Shown here: in pieces, positions 38,250 to 48,200 of the stretch | Numbering within the stretch: the stretch's first letter is position 1 | Layout: the number at the start of each line of letters is the position of its first letter | DNA from: Anaerolineae bacterium | Lineage (GTDB): Bacteria > Chloroflexota > Anaerolineae > B4-G1 > DUEL01 | Length of the DNA: 64,000 nt | Direction of reading: 5' to 3' | Assembly: GCA_016931695.1 (NCBI GenBank) | Contig: JAFGEI010000022.1 | Location: 1 to 64,000 of the forward strand | Translations under genes and position numbers: made by a program | Notes under the pieces: generated by a model | Seen by the model: only the letters and a program-made list of their open reading frames with translations | The model's database searches: none | What the model was told of the DNA's origin: nothing

Positions 38250-38483
38250 TCAGCTCTTGCTGCTGCAACCGGCGCACGAGCTGGCGGAACAGGAGCTGCA
38301 AGAAGAGCCGGAACCGGCAATCACTCCCCGCCCGCTGCTGACGGCCGAAAAGAGCGAGAGGGCGCGGCGGGTATTGGCGCTTCCGCACGCCGCACAGTCG
38401 ATGGGCGCGTCGGCCTCCGCCATCGCCCGCCGCCTGGAAAAGCGCTGGTGACAATCCTGGCAGCAGTACTCGTATATGGGCAT
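38250..38483 (-). CDS. FmdB-family zinc-ribbon protein
   Basis: MPIYEYCCQDCHQRFS...CAACGSANTRRALS with Ser/Cys-rich tail. Confidence 0.8.
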   Translation of the reverse strand: MPIYEYCCQDCHQRFSRRRAMAEADAPIDCAACGSANTRRALSLFSAVSSGRGVIAGSGSSCSSCSASSCAGCSSKS

Positions 38484-38567
38484 CGCCTGCCCATTTTACT
38501 CCTTTTCATGACCTGGGTCAAGGGAACACTTGCCCAAACAGCCACTTGCTGCTATCATTCCCCCATC

Positions 38568-39389
38568 ATGTCCAATGCACAACCTTTGCTCCTGATCACC
38601 AATGACGACGGGATCGATTCCCCCGGCCTCTGGGCTGCCGCCCAGGCAGTAACGGGCCTGGGAGAGATCATCGTCGCCGCCCCCTGCCAGCAGTGGTCCG
38701 GCGCCAGCCGTTGTTTCTCCAGCCAGGTCAGCGGCATCGTCACCCCCCGGGCCATCGAGATCGCGGGCCAGGCGGTCGAGGCGTTCTGCGTCGACGCCGC
38801 CCCTGCCCAGGTCGTCCTGCACGCCCTGCTCGAACTGGTCCCGCGCCGGCCGGACCTGCTGATCGTGGGCATCAACTATGGCGAGAACCTGGGCGCCGAC
38901 GCGACCATCTCGGGCACGGTGGGCGCGGCCTTGCAGGGGGCGACGGCGGGCATTCCCGCCATTGCCGTCTCCTTGCAGACGCCCAAAGAAATGCACGTCA
39001 ATCCCAGCAACGACGTCGATTTCACCGCGGCGATGCACTTTACCCACCTCTTTGCCCGGCGCCTGCTGCACGCTGCCCTCCCCTTTGACGCCGACGCGCT
39101 CAAGATCGACGTCCCCCAAGACGCGACCCCCTCGACCCCCTGGCGCCTGGCGCGGGTTTCCCGCCGCACCTACTTTCACGCCGTGCCGCCGCTGCGGGAC
39201 GACCTGTCGCAGCCATCTCCGATCGACTATGCGCCGCGCTGGGAACTGCAAGCACTGGAACGAGATTCCGACATCTATGCCCTGGCGGTGGAGCGCATCG
39301 TGTCGGTGGCGCCGCTGAGCGTCGATCTCACCTCCCGCGCCGACCCCGGACAGGTCGAGGCACTGCTGTGCGGCCCGCTGGACTTTTGA
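38568..39389 (+). CDS. surE: 5'/3'-nucleotidase SurE
   Basis: ATG in frame with ORF 38199..39389; LLLITNDDGIDSPGLWAAAQAV; GINYGENLGADATISGTVGAALQGA. Confidence 0.95.
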   Translation: MSNAQPLLLITNDDGIDSPGLWAAAQAVTGLGEIIVAAPCQQWSGASRCFSSQVSGIVTPRAIEIAGQAVEAFCVDAAPAQVVLHALLELVPRRPDLLIVGINYGENLGADATISGTVGAALQGATAGIPAIAVSLQTPKEMHVNPSNDVDFTAAMHFTHLFARRLLHAALPFDADALKIDVPQDATPSTPWRLARVSRRTYFHAVPPLRDDLSQPSPIDYAPRWELQALERDSDIYALAVERIVSVAPLSVDLTSRADPGQVEALLCGPLDF

Positions 39390-39413
39390 CCGCGGCAGCC
39401 GGCGTGTTATAAT
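39386..39413 (+). promoter_or_regulatory. Predicted promoter of the glycan cluster
   Basis: TTGACC - 16 bp - TATAAT, overlapping the surE stop codon. Confidence 0.65.
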
Positions 39414-39433
39414 GCGCGGGGAAAGGCGAGGAT

Positions 39434-40441
39434 ATGGACAAATCCGAGACCCAAATTGACCTGTCGATCGTGATCCCTGTTTACAACGAGGCCGGCAACC
39501 TCGCCGCGCTGCACGACGAATTGACCGCCGTGCTGCGTGGGCTGGGCCGCCCGTACGAGATCGTCGCCGTCGACGACGGCAGCACCGACGACAGCCTGCA
39601 GGTGCTGCGCCAGCTGCAGCAAGAAAATCCCCGCCTGCGGGTCATCACCTTCCGCCGCAACTTTGGGCAAACGGCGGCCTTTGCCGCCGGATTCGACTAC
39701 GCCCGCGGGGAGGTGATCGTCACCATCGACGCCGACGGCCAGAACGATCCCGCCGACATCCCCCGCTTGCTGCAAGTCATGGCTGAGGGCAGGTACGACA
39801 TCGTCAGCGGCTGGCGCCAGGCGCGCAAGGAACCCTTCATCACCCGCCGCCTGCCGTCGATGGCGGCCAACCGGCTCATCTCGCGCTCCACCGGCGTCAG
39901 CCTGCACGACTATGGCTGTTCCCTCAAAGCCTACCGGTCCGAAGTGGTCAAAAACGTCCATCTCTATGGCGAATTACACCGCTTCATCCCTGCCCTGGCG
40001 GGATGGATGGGCGTGCGCGTGACCGAGATCCCGGTCAGCGACCGCCCGCGGGCTTATGGGCGGTCCAAGTACGACCTCTCGCGCACGGTGCGCGTGCTGC
40101 TCGACCTGTTCACAGTCAGCTACCTGCTCAGCTTTTCCTCGCGACCGATGCAGCTCTTTGGCCTCATCGGCCTCACCCTGGGCGGCAGCGGCGGCCTGAT
40201 CGGCCTCTACCTAGCCGGCGCCAAGATCGCCCGCGGAATCCTGGAGGGCGCGGAGGGGTTCCGCGCCTATCGCATCGGCACCAGCCCCTGGCTGATGCTC
40301 GCCGTGCTGTTCATCGTGCTGGGGGTCCAATTTGTGGCCATGGGCCTGTTGGGAGAGGTCATGACCCGCACCTACCACGAGGCGCAGGGCAAGCCGATCT
40401 ATGCCATCCGCGAGATCATCGAGTCCAAGGAGGTTGAATGA
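39434..40441 (+). CDS. Family 2 glycosyltransferase with C-terminal TM helices
   Basis: LSIVIPVYNEAGNLAALHDEL; VDDGSTDDS; TIDADGQNDPADIP; two hydrophobic C-terminal segments. Confidence 0.93.
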   Translation: MDKSETQIDLSIVIPVYNEAGNLAALHDELTAVLRGLGRPYEIVAVDDGSTDDSLQVLRQLQQENPRLRVITFRRNFGQTAAFAAGFDYARGEVIVTIDADGQNDPADIPRLLQVMAEGRYDIVSGWRQARKEPFITRRLPSMAANRLISRSTGVSLHDYGCSLKAYRSEVVKNVHLYGELHRFIPALAGWMGVRVTEIPVSDRPRAYGRSKYDLSRTVRVLLDLFTVSYLLSFSSRPMQLFGLIGLTLGGSGGLIGLYLAGAKIARGILEGAEGFRAYRIGTSPWLMLAVLFIVLGVQFVAMGLLGEVMTRTYHEAQGKPIYAIREIIESKEVE

Positions 40442-42072
40442 ACCGAATCCTGGTCGTCGGCATTGACGGCGGCACCTTTGACCTGATCCGGCCCTGGGCG
40501 GAAGCGGGGCACCTGCCTCACCTGGCGCGATTGATGGACGAGGGAGCGTGGGGGCTGCTGGAATCGACGCTGCCCCCGGTCACTTCTCCGGCCTGGCCCA
40601 CCTTTGCCACCGGCAAGAACCCGGGCCAGCACGGCGTGTTCGACTTTATCCAGCCCGCGGGCGGCGAGTTCGACCTGGTGAACAGCACGTCGATCCAGAG
40701 CCCGACCCTGTGGCAGATCCTCTCCAACGCCGGGCGACAGGTAGGCGTGATCAACGTCCCCGTCACCTATCCCCCAGCAGCGGTGAACGGCTTTATCGTC
40801 GGCGGCATGCTATCCCCCCGCGCCGGCCGCATCACCTACCCGGACCATCTCCTCGACCCCTATCGCGACGAACTGGGCCCCTACCGGGTCGCCCCGGCGG
40901 TGCAGCACAAGGAAGGCAACGAGGACGAATTCATCGCCGACTTGTTGGACCTGGTTGCGCAGCGGGGCAAGTACGGCCTGCGCATGATGGCGGATCACCG
41001 GTGGGACTTTTACATGGTTCACTTCCAGGCCACCGACGTCCTGCAGCACGCCCTGTGGAAGCACATCGACCCGGCACATCCCCTCTACGACCCCCAGGCG
41101 GCGGCCCGCTTCGCGCCCATGGTGCGCCAGGTTTTCGAGCGGGTGGACGACTTTGTCGGCCGGTTGGTGGAGCAGGCAGGCGAAGATACCTCGGTCATCG
41201 TGATGAGCGACCACGGCTTTGGCGCGCTGCACTGGGTCGTCAACCTGAACCTGTTCCTGCTGCAAGCGGGCCTGCTGCAACTCAAACGAGACCCGTTTAC
41301 CCGCCTGCGAGCGGGGCTTTTCCGGGCCGGGCTGACCCCGGCCTCGGTCTGGCACTGGATCGAGCGGGCGGGACTGCAGAATTACGTCTGGCTGGTCTCT
41401 AAATCGACCCGCAACAAGGTCGTGAGCAAGTTCCTTTCCTTCGACGACGTCGATTGGTCGCGCACCCAGGCCTATTCGATGGGCCACGTGGGACAGATTT
41501 ACGTCAACCTCAAGGGCCGCGAGCCGCAGGGCATCGTGGAACCAGGGACCGCGTACCAGGCGGTGCGGCAGCGGGCGATCGAGGTGCTGCGGGAGCTACG
41601 CCATCCCGAAACCGGGCAGCCCATGGTCGACCAGGTGATCCCCGGCGACCAGGTGGCACACGGCCCGTATGCGCAGCGTGGCCCCGACCTGCACGTCGTC
41701 CTCGACGGCTACCGGGCGATTGCCTTTCCCCTCTTTGCCACCGACAGCCGGCTGGTCACCCGCCAGATCCGCGGCGATTCGGGCTGCCACCGGCGGCACG
41801 GGATCCTGATCGCCTGCGGCCCGGCATTCCGCGGCGGGCAGACCTTGCAGGGAGCCCGCATCGTCGACCTGGCGCCGACGATCCTGCACGTGATGGGGCT
41901 GCCGGTCCCCGACGATATGGACGGGCGGGTGCTGACGTCGATCCTCGCCACCGACCGTCCCGTCGCGTACGAACAGGCATCGCCGGCCGAAGCAAGCGCG
42001 GACAGTGCGCTTTCGGCAGAGGATTTGGCGGAGGTAGAGGAACGGCTGCGGGCGCTGGGCTACCTCGGATAA
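40438..42072 (+). CDS. Type I phosphodiesterase/nucleotide pyrophosphatase family protein (alkaline phosphatase superfamily)
   Basis: MNRILVVGIDGGTFDLIRPWAEAGHLPHLARLMDEGAWGLLESTLPPVTSPAWPTF; VIVMSDHGFGAL; 4 bp overlap with upstream gene. Confidence 0.9.
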   Translation: MNRILVVGIDGGTFDLIRPWAEAGHLPHLARLMDEGAWGLLESTLPPVTSPAWPTFATGKNPGQHGVFDFIQPAGGEFDLVNSTSIQSPTLWQILSNAGRQVGVINVPVTYPPAAVNGFIVGGMLSPRAGRITYPDHLLDPYRDELGPYRVAPAVQHKEGNEDEFIADLLDLVAQRGKYGLRMMADHRWDFYMVHFQATDVLQHALWKHIDPAHPLYDPQAAARFAPMVRQVFERVDDFVGRLVEQAGEDTSVIVMSDHGFGALHWVVNLNLFLLQAGLLQLKRDPFTRLRAGLFRAGLTPASVWHWIERAGLQNYVWLVSKSTRNKVVSKFLSFDDVDWSRTQAYSMGHVGQIYVNLKGREPQGIVEPGTAYQAVRQRAIEVLRELRHPETGQPMVDQVIPGDQVAHGPYAQRGPDLHVVLDGYRAIAFPLFATDSRLVTRQIRGDSGCHRRHGILIACGPAFRGGQTLQGARIVDLAPTILHVMGLPVPDDMDGRVLTSILATDRPVAYEQASPAEASADSALSAEDLAEVEERLRALGYLG

Positions 42073-45000
42073 TGAAGACGAGGAGAAAGCAAGACAAAGA
42101 GACTAGAAGGAAAGGAGAGCGTGGGAATACACTATCTCCTCGTCCTCTCGTCTCCTTGTCCCCTTGTCTCCTCATTCTAACACTCGCTCTTGTGCTGCGC
42201 CTCTATCCCCTCGTCCGCTATGTCACCCCCGACGAACCGGCCTGGGTCTATCGCTCGATCCGCTTCGCCGACGCGCTGGCGGCGCGCGACCTGGCGGCAG
42301 TTCCGCTCACCGGTCACCCCGGCGTGACGACGATGTGGCTGGGGGCGCTGGGGATCGGCGTGCGGCGCCTGCTCGATCCGGCGGCCAGCACGGGACACCT
42401 GGAATGGCTCCGCCGCATGGCCTGGCTGGCGCCCGAAAATGCGGCCGCCTTTCGCCACCTGGCCTACTTTCTCTCCCCCTGCCGCGTCGCCGTCGCCCTG
42501 ACCACCACGGCCGGGCTGCTCGCCGTCTACTGGCTGGCGGCGCGGCTGCTCGACCGCCGCACCGCCCTGGCCCTGCTGGCTCTGCTGGCCCTGGAGCCCT
42601 TTCTCGCCGGGCACTCGGGGCTGCTGCACACCGACGCGCTCCTGGCGACCTTTATCTTGCTGGCAATACTGGCAGCTTTTAACGGGCAGCGGGACTCTCG
42701 TCCATTCCGCTACTGGGCGCTGAGCGGCCTGTTCAGCGGCCTGGCCCTGCTGACCAAGACCCCGGCGGCGCTGCTGCCGCCGTTTTTGCTGGGGCTGCTG
42801 CTCGTCGGCGGACTGCGCCCCCCCCGTCCGGCAAGATTCACCGCCCACATCGTACAACTGGCGGCCCGTTTCCTCGTCTTTGCCGCCGCCCTCCTCGCCG
42901 TGTTTTTTGCCCTCTACCCCGCCCTGTGGTCGAGCCCTCTCGATGCGCTCCAGACCATGGGCAGTTTCACCGGCCAGCACATCGAGATGGCCCAGCGGCC
43001 GATCTTTTTCGCCGGCCAGATGACCTACGATCCGGGCCCGGGATTCTACCCGGTCGTGTTCCTGCTGCGCAGCTCACCCCTGCTGCTGATCGGGCTGGCC
43101 CTGGGCCTGTTCTGCCTGCGGCGTCTCTCTCCCGAGCGCCGCTTCTCGTTTCTGGCCTGTCTCGCCTTTGCCCTCCTGTTCGGGGCCGCCATCGCCCTGG
43201 CAGCCAAGCGGCACGATCGCTACCTCCTGCCGGCGCTGCTCCCCCTCGCCCTGGCAGCCGCGATCGGCTACCGACACGGGGCGGAGCACCTGCGCCAGAA
43301 AAAGGCGTCAACCGGGCTGCGCCTGCTCTTTTACTCTCCCCTGCTGCTCCAGCTCTTGCTGGCCCTCGCCTTTTTGCCCTGCCCGCTCGCCTACGCCAAC
43401 CCGCTGCTGGGCGGCCCGCCCGTCGCCGCGCGGCTCATTTCCCTCGACTGGGGCGCAGGGGTCGGGGCCGCCGCGCGCTGGCTCAACCAGCAGCCCGGCG
43501 CGGATCAACTGACCGCCGCCGTCGCCGACGTCCCCTCGTTCGCCGCCCTCTTTGCCGGGCGCACTGTTTCTCTCGCCGAGGCGCCGTTGGCCGATTACCG
43601 GGTCCTTGCCGCCGAGCCGTCCGCCGCCTGCTGCTTGTGCCCGCAGGCCCAGGTGCTGACCAACTCGCTCGTCCTGCAGCAGGCGGCCTACCTGGCCGAC
43701 CACGCCGCAGCGCAAGACCTGATCCTGCTCGACGCCTACACGCCGCTCTTTCGCCAGTACCAGGGGCCAGGGGACATGCGCCTGCTCAGCGGCGTCGCCG
43801 ACGAAGCGACGCTGGCGGCCCGTCTGCGCGAGATCGTTCCCGGCCACGAAGCGCTGTGGCTGGTCGCTTCGGCCGCGGCCTCGCCGGTCACCGCCATGCA
43901 TCTGCAGCGACAGGTGCGGGCCGTCGCCACCCCCATCTATACGGCCACCGTCCCGGACGCCACGATCACCCGCTTTGTCGTCGGCGCTCCCCAGCCCACC
44001 GCGCCGGCGCCATTTCGCGCTTCCTTCGCCGGGCGGTTCATCCTGGTCGACGGCGCCGCGCCGCCGACGGCCGCCGGGCTGGCTGTGCTGCCGGTGACGC
44101 TGCGCTGGCAGGCGGTGGGGGTTCCGGCGACCGACTACCGCGCCGTCGTCACGCTGCGCGACGCCGCGGGACGGGCCTGGAGTACGGCAGAGGGGCTGGT
44201 GTTGAACGATTTTACCTTTCCCACTGCCGCCTGGATGGCCGACGAATGGGGCGACGCAGCCTGCGAACTCGCCCTGCCCGCTGGCATGCCCCCCGATCGC
44301 TACGCGGTCGAGGTGAGCCTGTACGACGCGGCGAGCGGCGCCGGGCTGGGCGCTGCCGCCCCCGACGGCGCGTTCCGCGGCACGCGGGTGCCGCTGGGCC
44401 AGGTGACCGTCGTTCCCCCCGCCGTTCCGCCGGCGCTGGACGGCCTGGACGTCGCCCGGCGAGCTGACGTCGCCGTCGATTCGTTGATCCTGCTGGGGTG
44501 GGACCCGCCGCCGGCCCAGGCCCTCTCCGGCAGCCGCCTGTCCATCAAGCTGGCCTGGCAGGCGACCGCTCCCCCCGCCGCCGATTACCGGCTCCGCTTC
44601 CGGCTGGAGACGCCAGATGGGGCCGTGGCCTGGGAGACGCAGGCCGACCTCAGCCCCTATCCCACCCATCTCTGGCGGGCCGGGGACTGGTACGAGAGCC
44701 GCTACGACCTGCACGTCCATCCCGGCGTTCCCCCCGGTCATTACCAACTGCGCCTAGACGTCCTGGGCGGGGCGGATAACGCCCCTCTCGGCATAGATTG
44801 GACAGTGGGTGCGGTAGAGGTGCTGCCGCGGGAACGCTCTTTCGATCTGCCCGGCGACATCCCCCAGCCGCTCCAGGTCGCCTTTGGCGAGATGGTCCAC
44901 CTGCGGGGGTACGGGCTGGAGCGCCAGGCAGCGGCGCCGGGCGAGGCGCTGGCCCTGACCCTCTATTGGCAGGCGGTGGGCCCGGCCGGGCGGGATTACA

Positions 45001-45287
45001 CTCTCTTTGTCCACCTGCTGGGGCCGGACGGGCTTCCGCACGGCCAGGTTGACTGGATCGACTATGCGGCGCCGTCGAGCAGTTGGGCGGCGGGGCAGGT
45101 GCTGACGTGGCAGTTGACGCTCCCCGTCGCCGCCGACGCGCCGGTGGGTGTCTACCACCTCGCCGTGGGGTTCTACGACGCCGCCTACGGGCGCCGCCTG
45201 CCTGCCGTCGACGCTGCCGGGCGTGCCCTGCCGGAGGACCAGGCCGTCCTGCCGGCCGAGATTCACGTCCTGGAGGCCTCGCCGTGA
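42072..45287 (+). CDS. GT39/ArnT-like membrane glycosyltransferase with long C-terminal beta-rich region
   Basis: TAATG coupling; LRLYPLVRYVTPDEPAWVYRSIRFADAL; multiple TM helices; repeated LYWQAVGPAGRDYTLFVHLLGPDG-type units. Confidence 0.83.
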   Translation: MKTRRKQDKETRRKGERGNTLSPRPLVSLSPCLLILTLALVLRLYPLVRYVTPDEPAWVYRSIRFADALAARDLAAVPLTGHPGVTTMWLGALGIGVRRLLDPAASTGHLEWLRRMAWLAPENAAAFRHLAYFLSPCRVAVALTTTAGLLAVYWLAARLLDRRTALALLALLALEPFLAGHSGLLHTDALLATFILLAILAAFNGQRDSRPFRYWALSGLFSGLALLTKTPAALLPPFLLGLLLVGGLRPPRPARFTAHIVQLAARFLVFAAALLAVFFALYPALWSSPLDALQTMGSFTGQHIEMAQRPIFFAGQMTYDPGPGFYPVVFLLRSSPLLLIGLALGLFCLRRLSPERRFSFLACLAFALLFGAAIALAAKRHDRYLLPALLPLALAAAIGYRHGAEHLRQKKASTGLRLLFYSPLLLQLLLALAFLPCPLAYANPLLGGPPVAARLISLDWGAGVGAAARWLNQQPGADQLTAAVADVPSFAALFAGRTVSLAEAPLADYRVLAAEPSAACCLCPQAQVLTNSLVLQQAAYLADHAAAQDLILLDAYTPLFRQYQGPGDMRLLSGVADEATLAARLREIVPGHEALWLVASAAASPVTAMHLQRQVRAVATPIYTATVPDATITRFVVGAPQPTAPAPFRASFAGRFILVDGAAPPTAAGLAVLPVTLRWQAVGVPATDYRAVVTLRDAAGRAWSTAEGLVLNDFTFPTAAWMADEWGDAACELALPAGMPPDRYAVEVSLYDAASGAGLGAAAPDGAFRGTRVPLGQVTVVPPAVPPALDGLDVARRADVAVDSLILLGWDPPPAQALSGSRLSIKLAWQATAPPAADYRLRFRLETPDGAVAWETQADLSPYPTHLWRAGDWYESRYDLHVHPGVPPGHYQLRLDVLGGADNAPLGIDWTVGAVEVLPRERSFDLPGDIPQPLQVAFGEMVHLRGYGLERQAAAPGEALALTLYWQAVGPAGRDYTLFVHLLGPDGLPHGQVDWIDYAAPSSSWAAGQVLTWQLTLPVAADAPVGVYHLAVGFYDAAYGRRLPAVDAAGRALPEDQAVLPAEIHVLEASP

Positions 45288-48200
45288 CCGCCCGCCGCCT
45301 GCTGTTCGCCCTCGGCCTGCTGCTCCTCTGCGCCACCGCCGTGCTCCCGCTGCTGCGCGCCGAGAGCCCCTGCACCCACGACGGCGACCTGCACTATTAC
45401 CGCGTCGTGGCCCTGCGCCAGGCGCTCGAGCAGGGCATCCTCTTTAGCCGCTGGCTGCCCGACCTGGCCTTTGGCTACGGCTACCCGTTCTTTCACTACC
45501 GCGCCCCTGTCTCCTACTACCTGGCGCTGGCGCTCTGGCTGACCGGCCTGCCGCTGCCCCTGGCGCTCAATTTGGTCTATGTGCTCAGCATCCTGGGCGC
45601 TGCCGCTGGGGCATACCTGCTGGCGCGCGACCTGTTCGGCCCCTCGGCGGGCGTCGTGGCGGCGGTGGCCTATGCCTACGCCCCCTACACGTTCCTCGAC
45701 GCCCTGCTGCGGGGCAACGCGCCCGAATCGGTCGCCCTGGCGCTGATGCCGCTGGCGCTGTGGGCCTTTCGCCGCCTGCTCGTCGACGGCGGGCGGCGCT
45801 GGTTCGCCGCCGCCGTGGGGCTGCTAGCCACCCTCTACCTGACCCACAACATCTCTAGCCTCCTGTTCACCCCCTTTCTCCTGCTCTACCTGCTCCTGCT
45901 CGGCGCGGTCTATCGCCAGCCGCGGCGCTGGCTGTGGGCCGCCCTGGCCCTCGTCCTCGCCTTGAGCACGTGCACCTTTTTCCTGCTGCCCGCCCTGGCG
46001 GAGAAGGGGCTGGTCCAGCTCCACATGTCCCGCGTCACCCGCAACAACGACTTTCACTACAACTTTTTGGACCTGGCCGAGATGTTTGCCCCGCCGTCGC
46101 CGGTGGACAGCTCGCTGCTGAACCCGCCGATGGAGGTCCAGGCCGGGCTGGCGCTGAGCGTGCTGGCGGGCCTGGGGCTTGTGGTGGGGCTGGCAAAAGA
46201 GAAAAACGGGCGCCGCTCGAGCCCGGCCCGCCATTCCCGCGCAAGCGGGAATCCACTGATCGCGGTTACGGATGCCCGCTTTCGCGGGCATGACGTTCAG
46301 GTGGGCGGATGTTTTCCAAGCAATAAATGCAAAGAGCGGCGGGCAAGTTTGATCTTTTTCGCCGTCTCCGCCCTCGTCTTTTTGTTCATGAGCACCGAGG
46401 CCTCGCTGTGGCTGTGGGAAAACGTGCCGCTGCTGCCCTTTGCCCAGTTCCCCTGGCGCTTTGTCGGGCGGGCGATCCTGCCCCTGGCGCTCGTGGCCGC
46501 GGCCGCCTTTTCCCAACCGCCGGGCGACAAAGCCGCCCGCTGGACAACGCTTGCCGCGCTGCTGGCCGTCGCTCTCCTGATCCTCGCCGCCTTCCCCGCC
46601 ACCGCTCCCCCTTACGGCTACTGTCCGCGCGACGCCCAACCGACGATTGCGGACGTCCACCGCTACGAGCGCCAGAGCCGCCTGGTGGGGGTCGATCCGG
46701 AAGGCTCCTACTTTCCGGTCTGGGTCGAGCAGCGGCCGCAGGGCTCGCCGTTGGAGGCGCAATATGCGGCGGGCGGGGAGATCGCCCGCTTCGACACCGC
46801 CGCCCTGCCAGAGGGCGCCGCGATCCTGGCGGCGACATATGGCAGCAACGAGGCCGTGCTGGTGGTTGAATCGCCGGATCCCTTCAGCGCCCGCTACCGG
46901 GCCTTTTACTTTCCCGGCTGGCGGGCCTGGATCGACGGGCAGCGGGTCGACGTCGTCCCCAGCGAGCCGGAGGGGCTGATCGCCTTCGACGTGCCCGCCG
47001 GCCGCCACGAGATCACGATTCGCTTTGGCGAGACGCCGCTGCGGGTGGCCTGTGACGTCGTATCCCTGTTCTCCTTCCTCGCTTTCGTTTTTCTAGTCCC
47101 AAGTCTCAAGTCTCCAAGTCCCAGGCCTCAAGCTCAGAATCGTCCCCCCGTCGCTCTCCTCTCCGGGGGGGGGGTGCTCGCCGCCGCGCTGCTCCTCACC
47201 CTCAAGCTGGCGGTCGTCGACCGGGTTGACACCCTTTTCCGCTACCCCACCCTCCAACCGGGCGGCGTGCTCCCCGGCGTGAGCCGGCCGCTGAACCAGC
47301 CTTACGCCGACGGCATGCTGCTTGCCGGATACGAGCTCAGCGCGGACGAGCTGCCCGCCGACGGCACGCTGCGGGTCGACCTGTACTGGACCACCTGGCA
47401 GCAGCCCACTCGTTCCTACCAGGCGACCGTCCACCTGGTGGGGCCGGAAGGCTTCCGGTGGAGTCCGCAGGACAGCTACCGCCCGCGCGGCTACCACCGC
47501 CCGCCGCCGACCAGCACCTGGCAGCCGGGGCAGTACGCCGTCGACAGCCACGAGATCGAACCGCTGCCCGGCACGCCTCCCGGCGACTACCAGGTCGTGG
47601 TGGTGATATTCGACCGCGACACGCTGGCCCCCCTCTCGGTATTGAACGCGGCGGGCCAGCCGGCCGCGCCCGAGCTGGCGCTGGCCCCGGTCGCCCTGGC
47701 CCGCCCGCGCCAGCCGGCCGGGCTGCCCGCTCGGGACTGGGTCGAGCAACCAGTGGGCGACCTGACCCTGCTGGGGGCCGATTTCGACCGCGCCGCCGCT
47801 GCCCCCGGCGACTCGGTCTACCTGACCCTCTTCTGGCGCGCCGAGGCCGCCGTCGATGCAGCGCCCGCCGCGACGCTCGAACTGCGCGCGCCAGACGGCA
47901 CGATGGCCGCATCCTACGACCTGCCGCTGCCCGCCAGCACCTGGCAGGCAGGCGACGCCTGGCGCGGGCAGCACCGCCTCGTCCTCCCAGCCGACCTGGA
48001 GAGCGGCGCCTATCGCTGGGTCACGCAGCAGCGCGAAGTGAGCACCTTGCAGGTCCAGGCCCCCGCGCACTTGTGGCAAGCCCCGCCCGTCGATCTGCAA
48101 ACCGAGGCCCATTTTGGACGCCTTGCCGCCCTGCTGGGCGTCCAACTCTCCCCTCAAACCTGCAACCTCCAATCTGCAACCTGGAGCCTGGAACCCGGAA

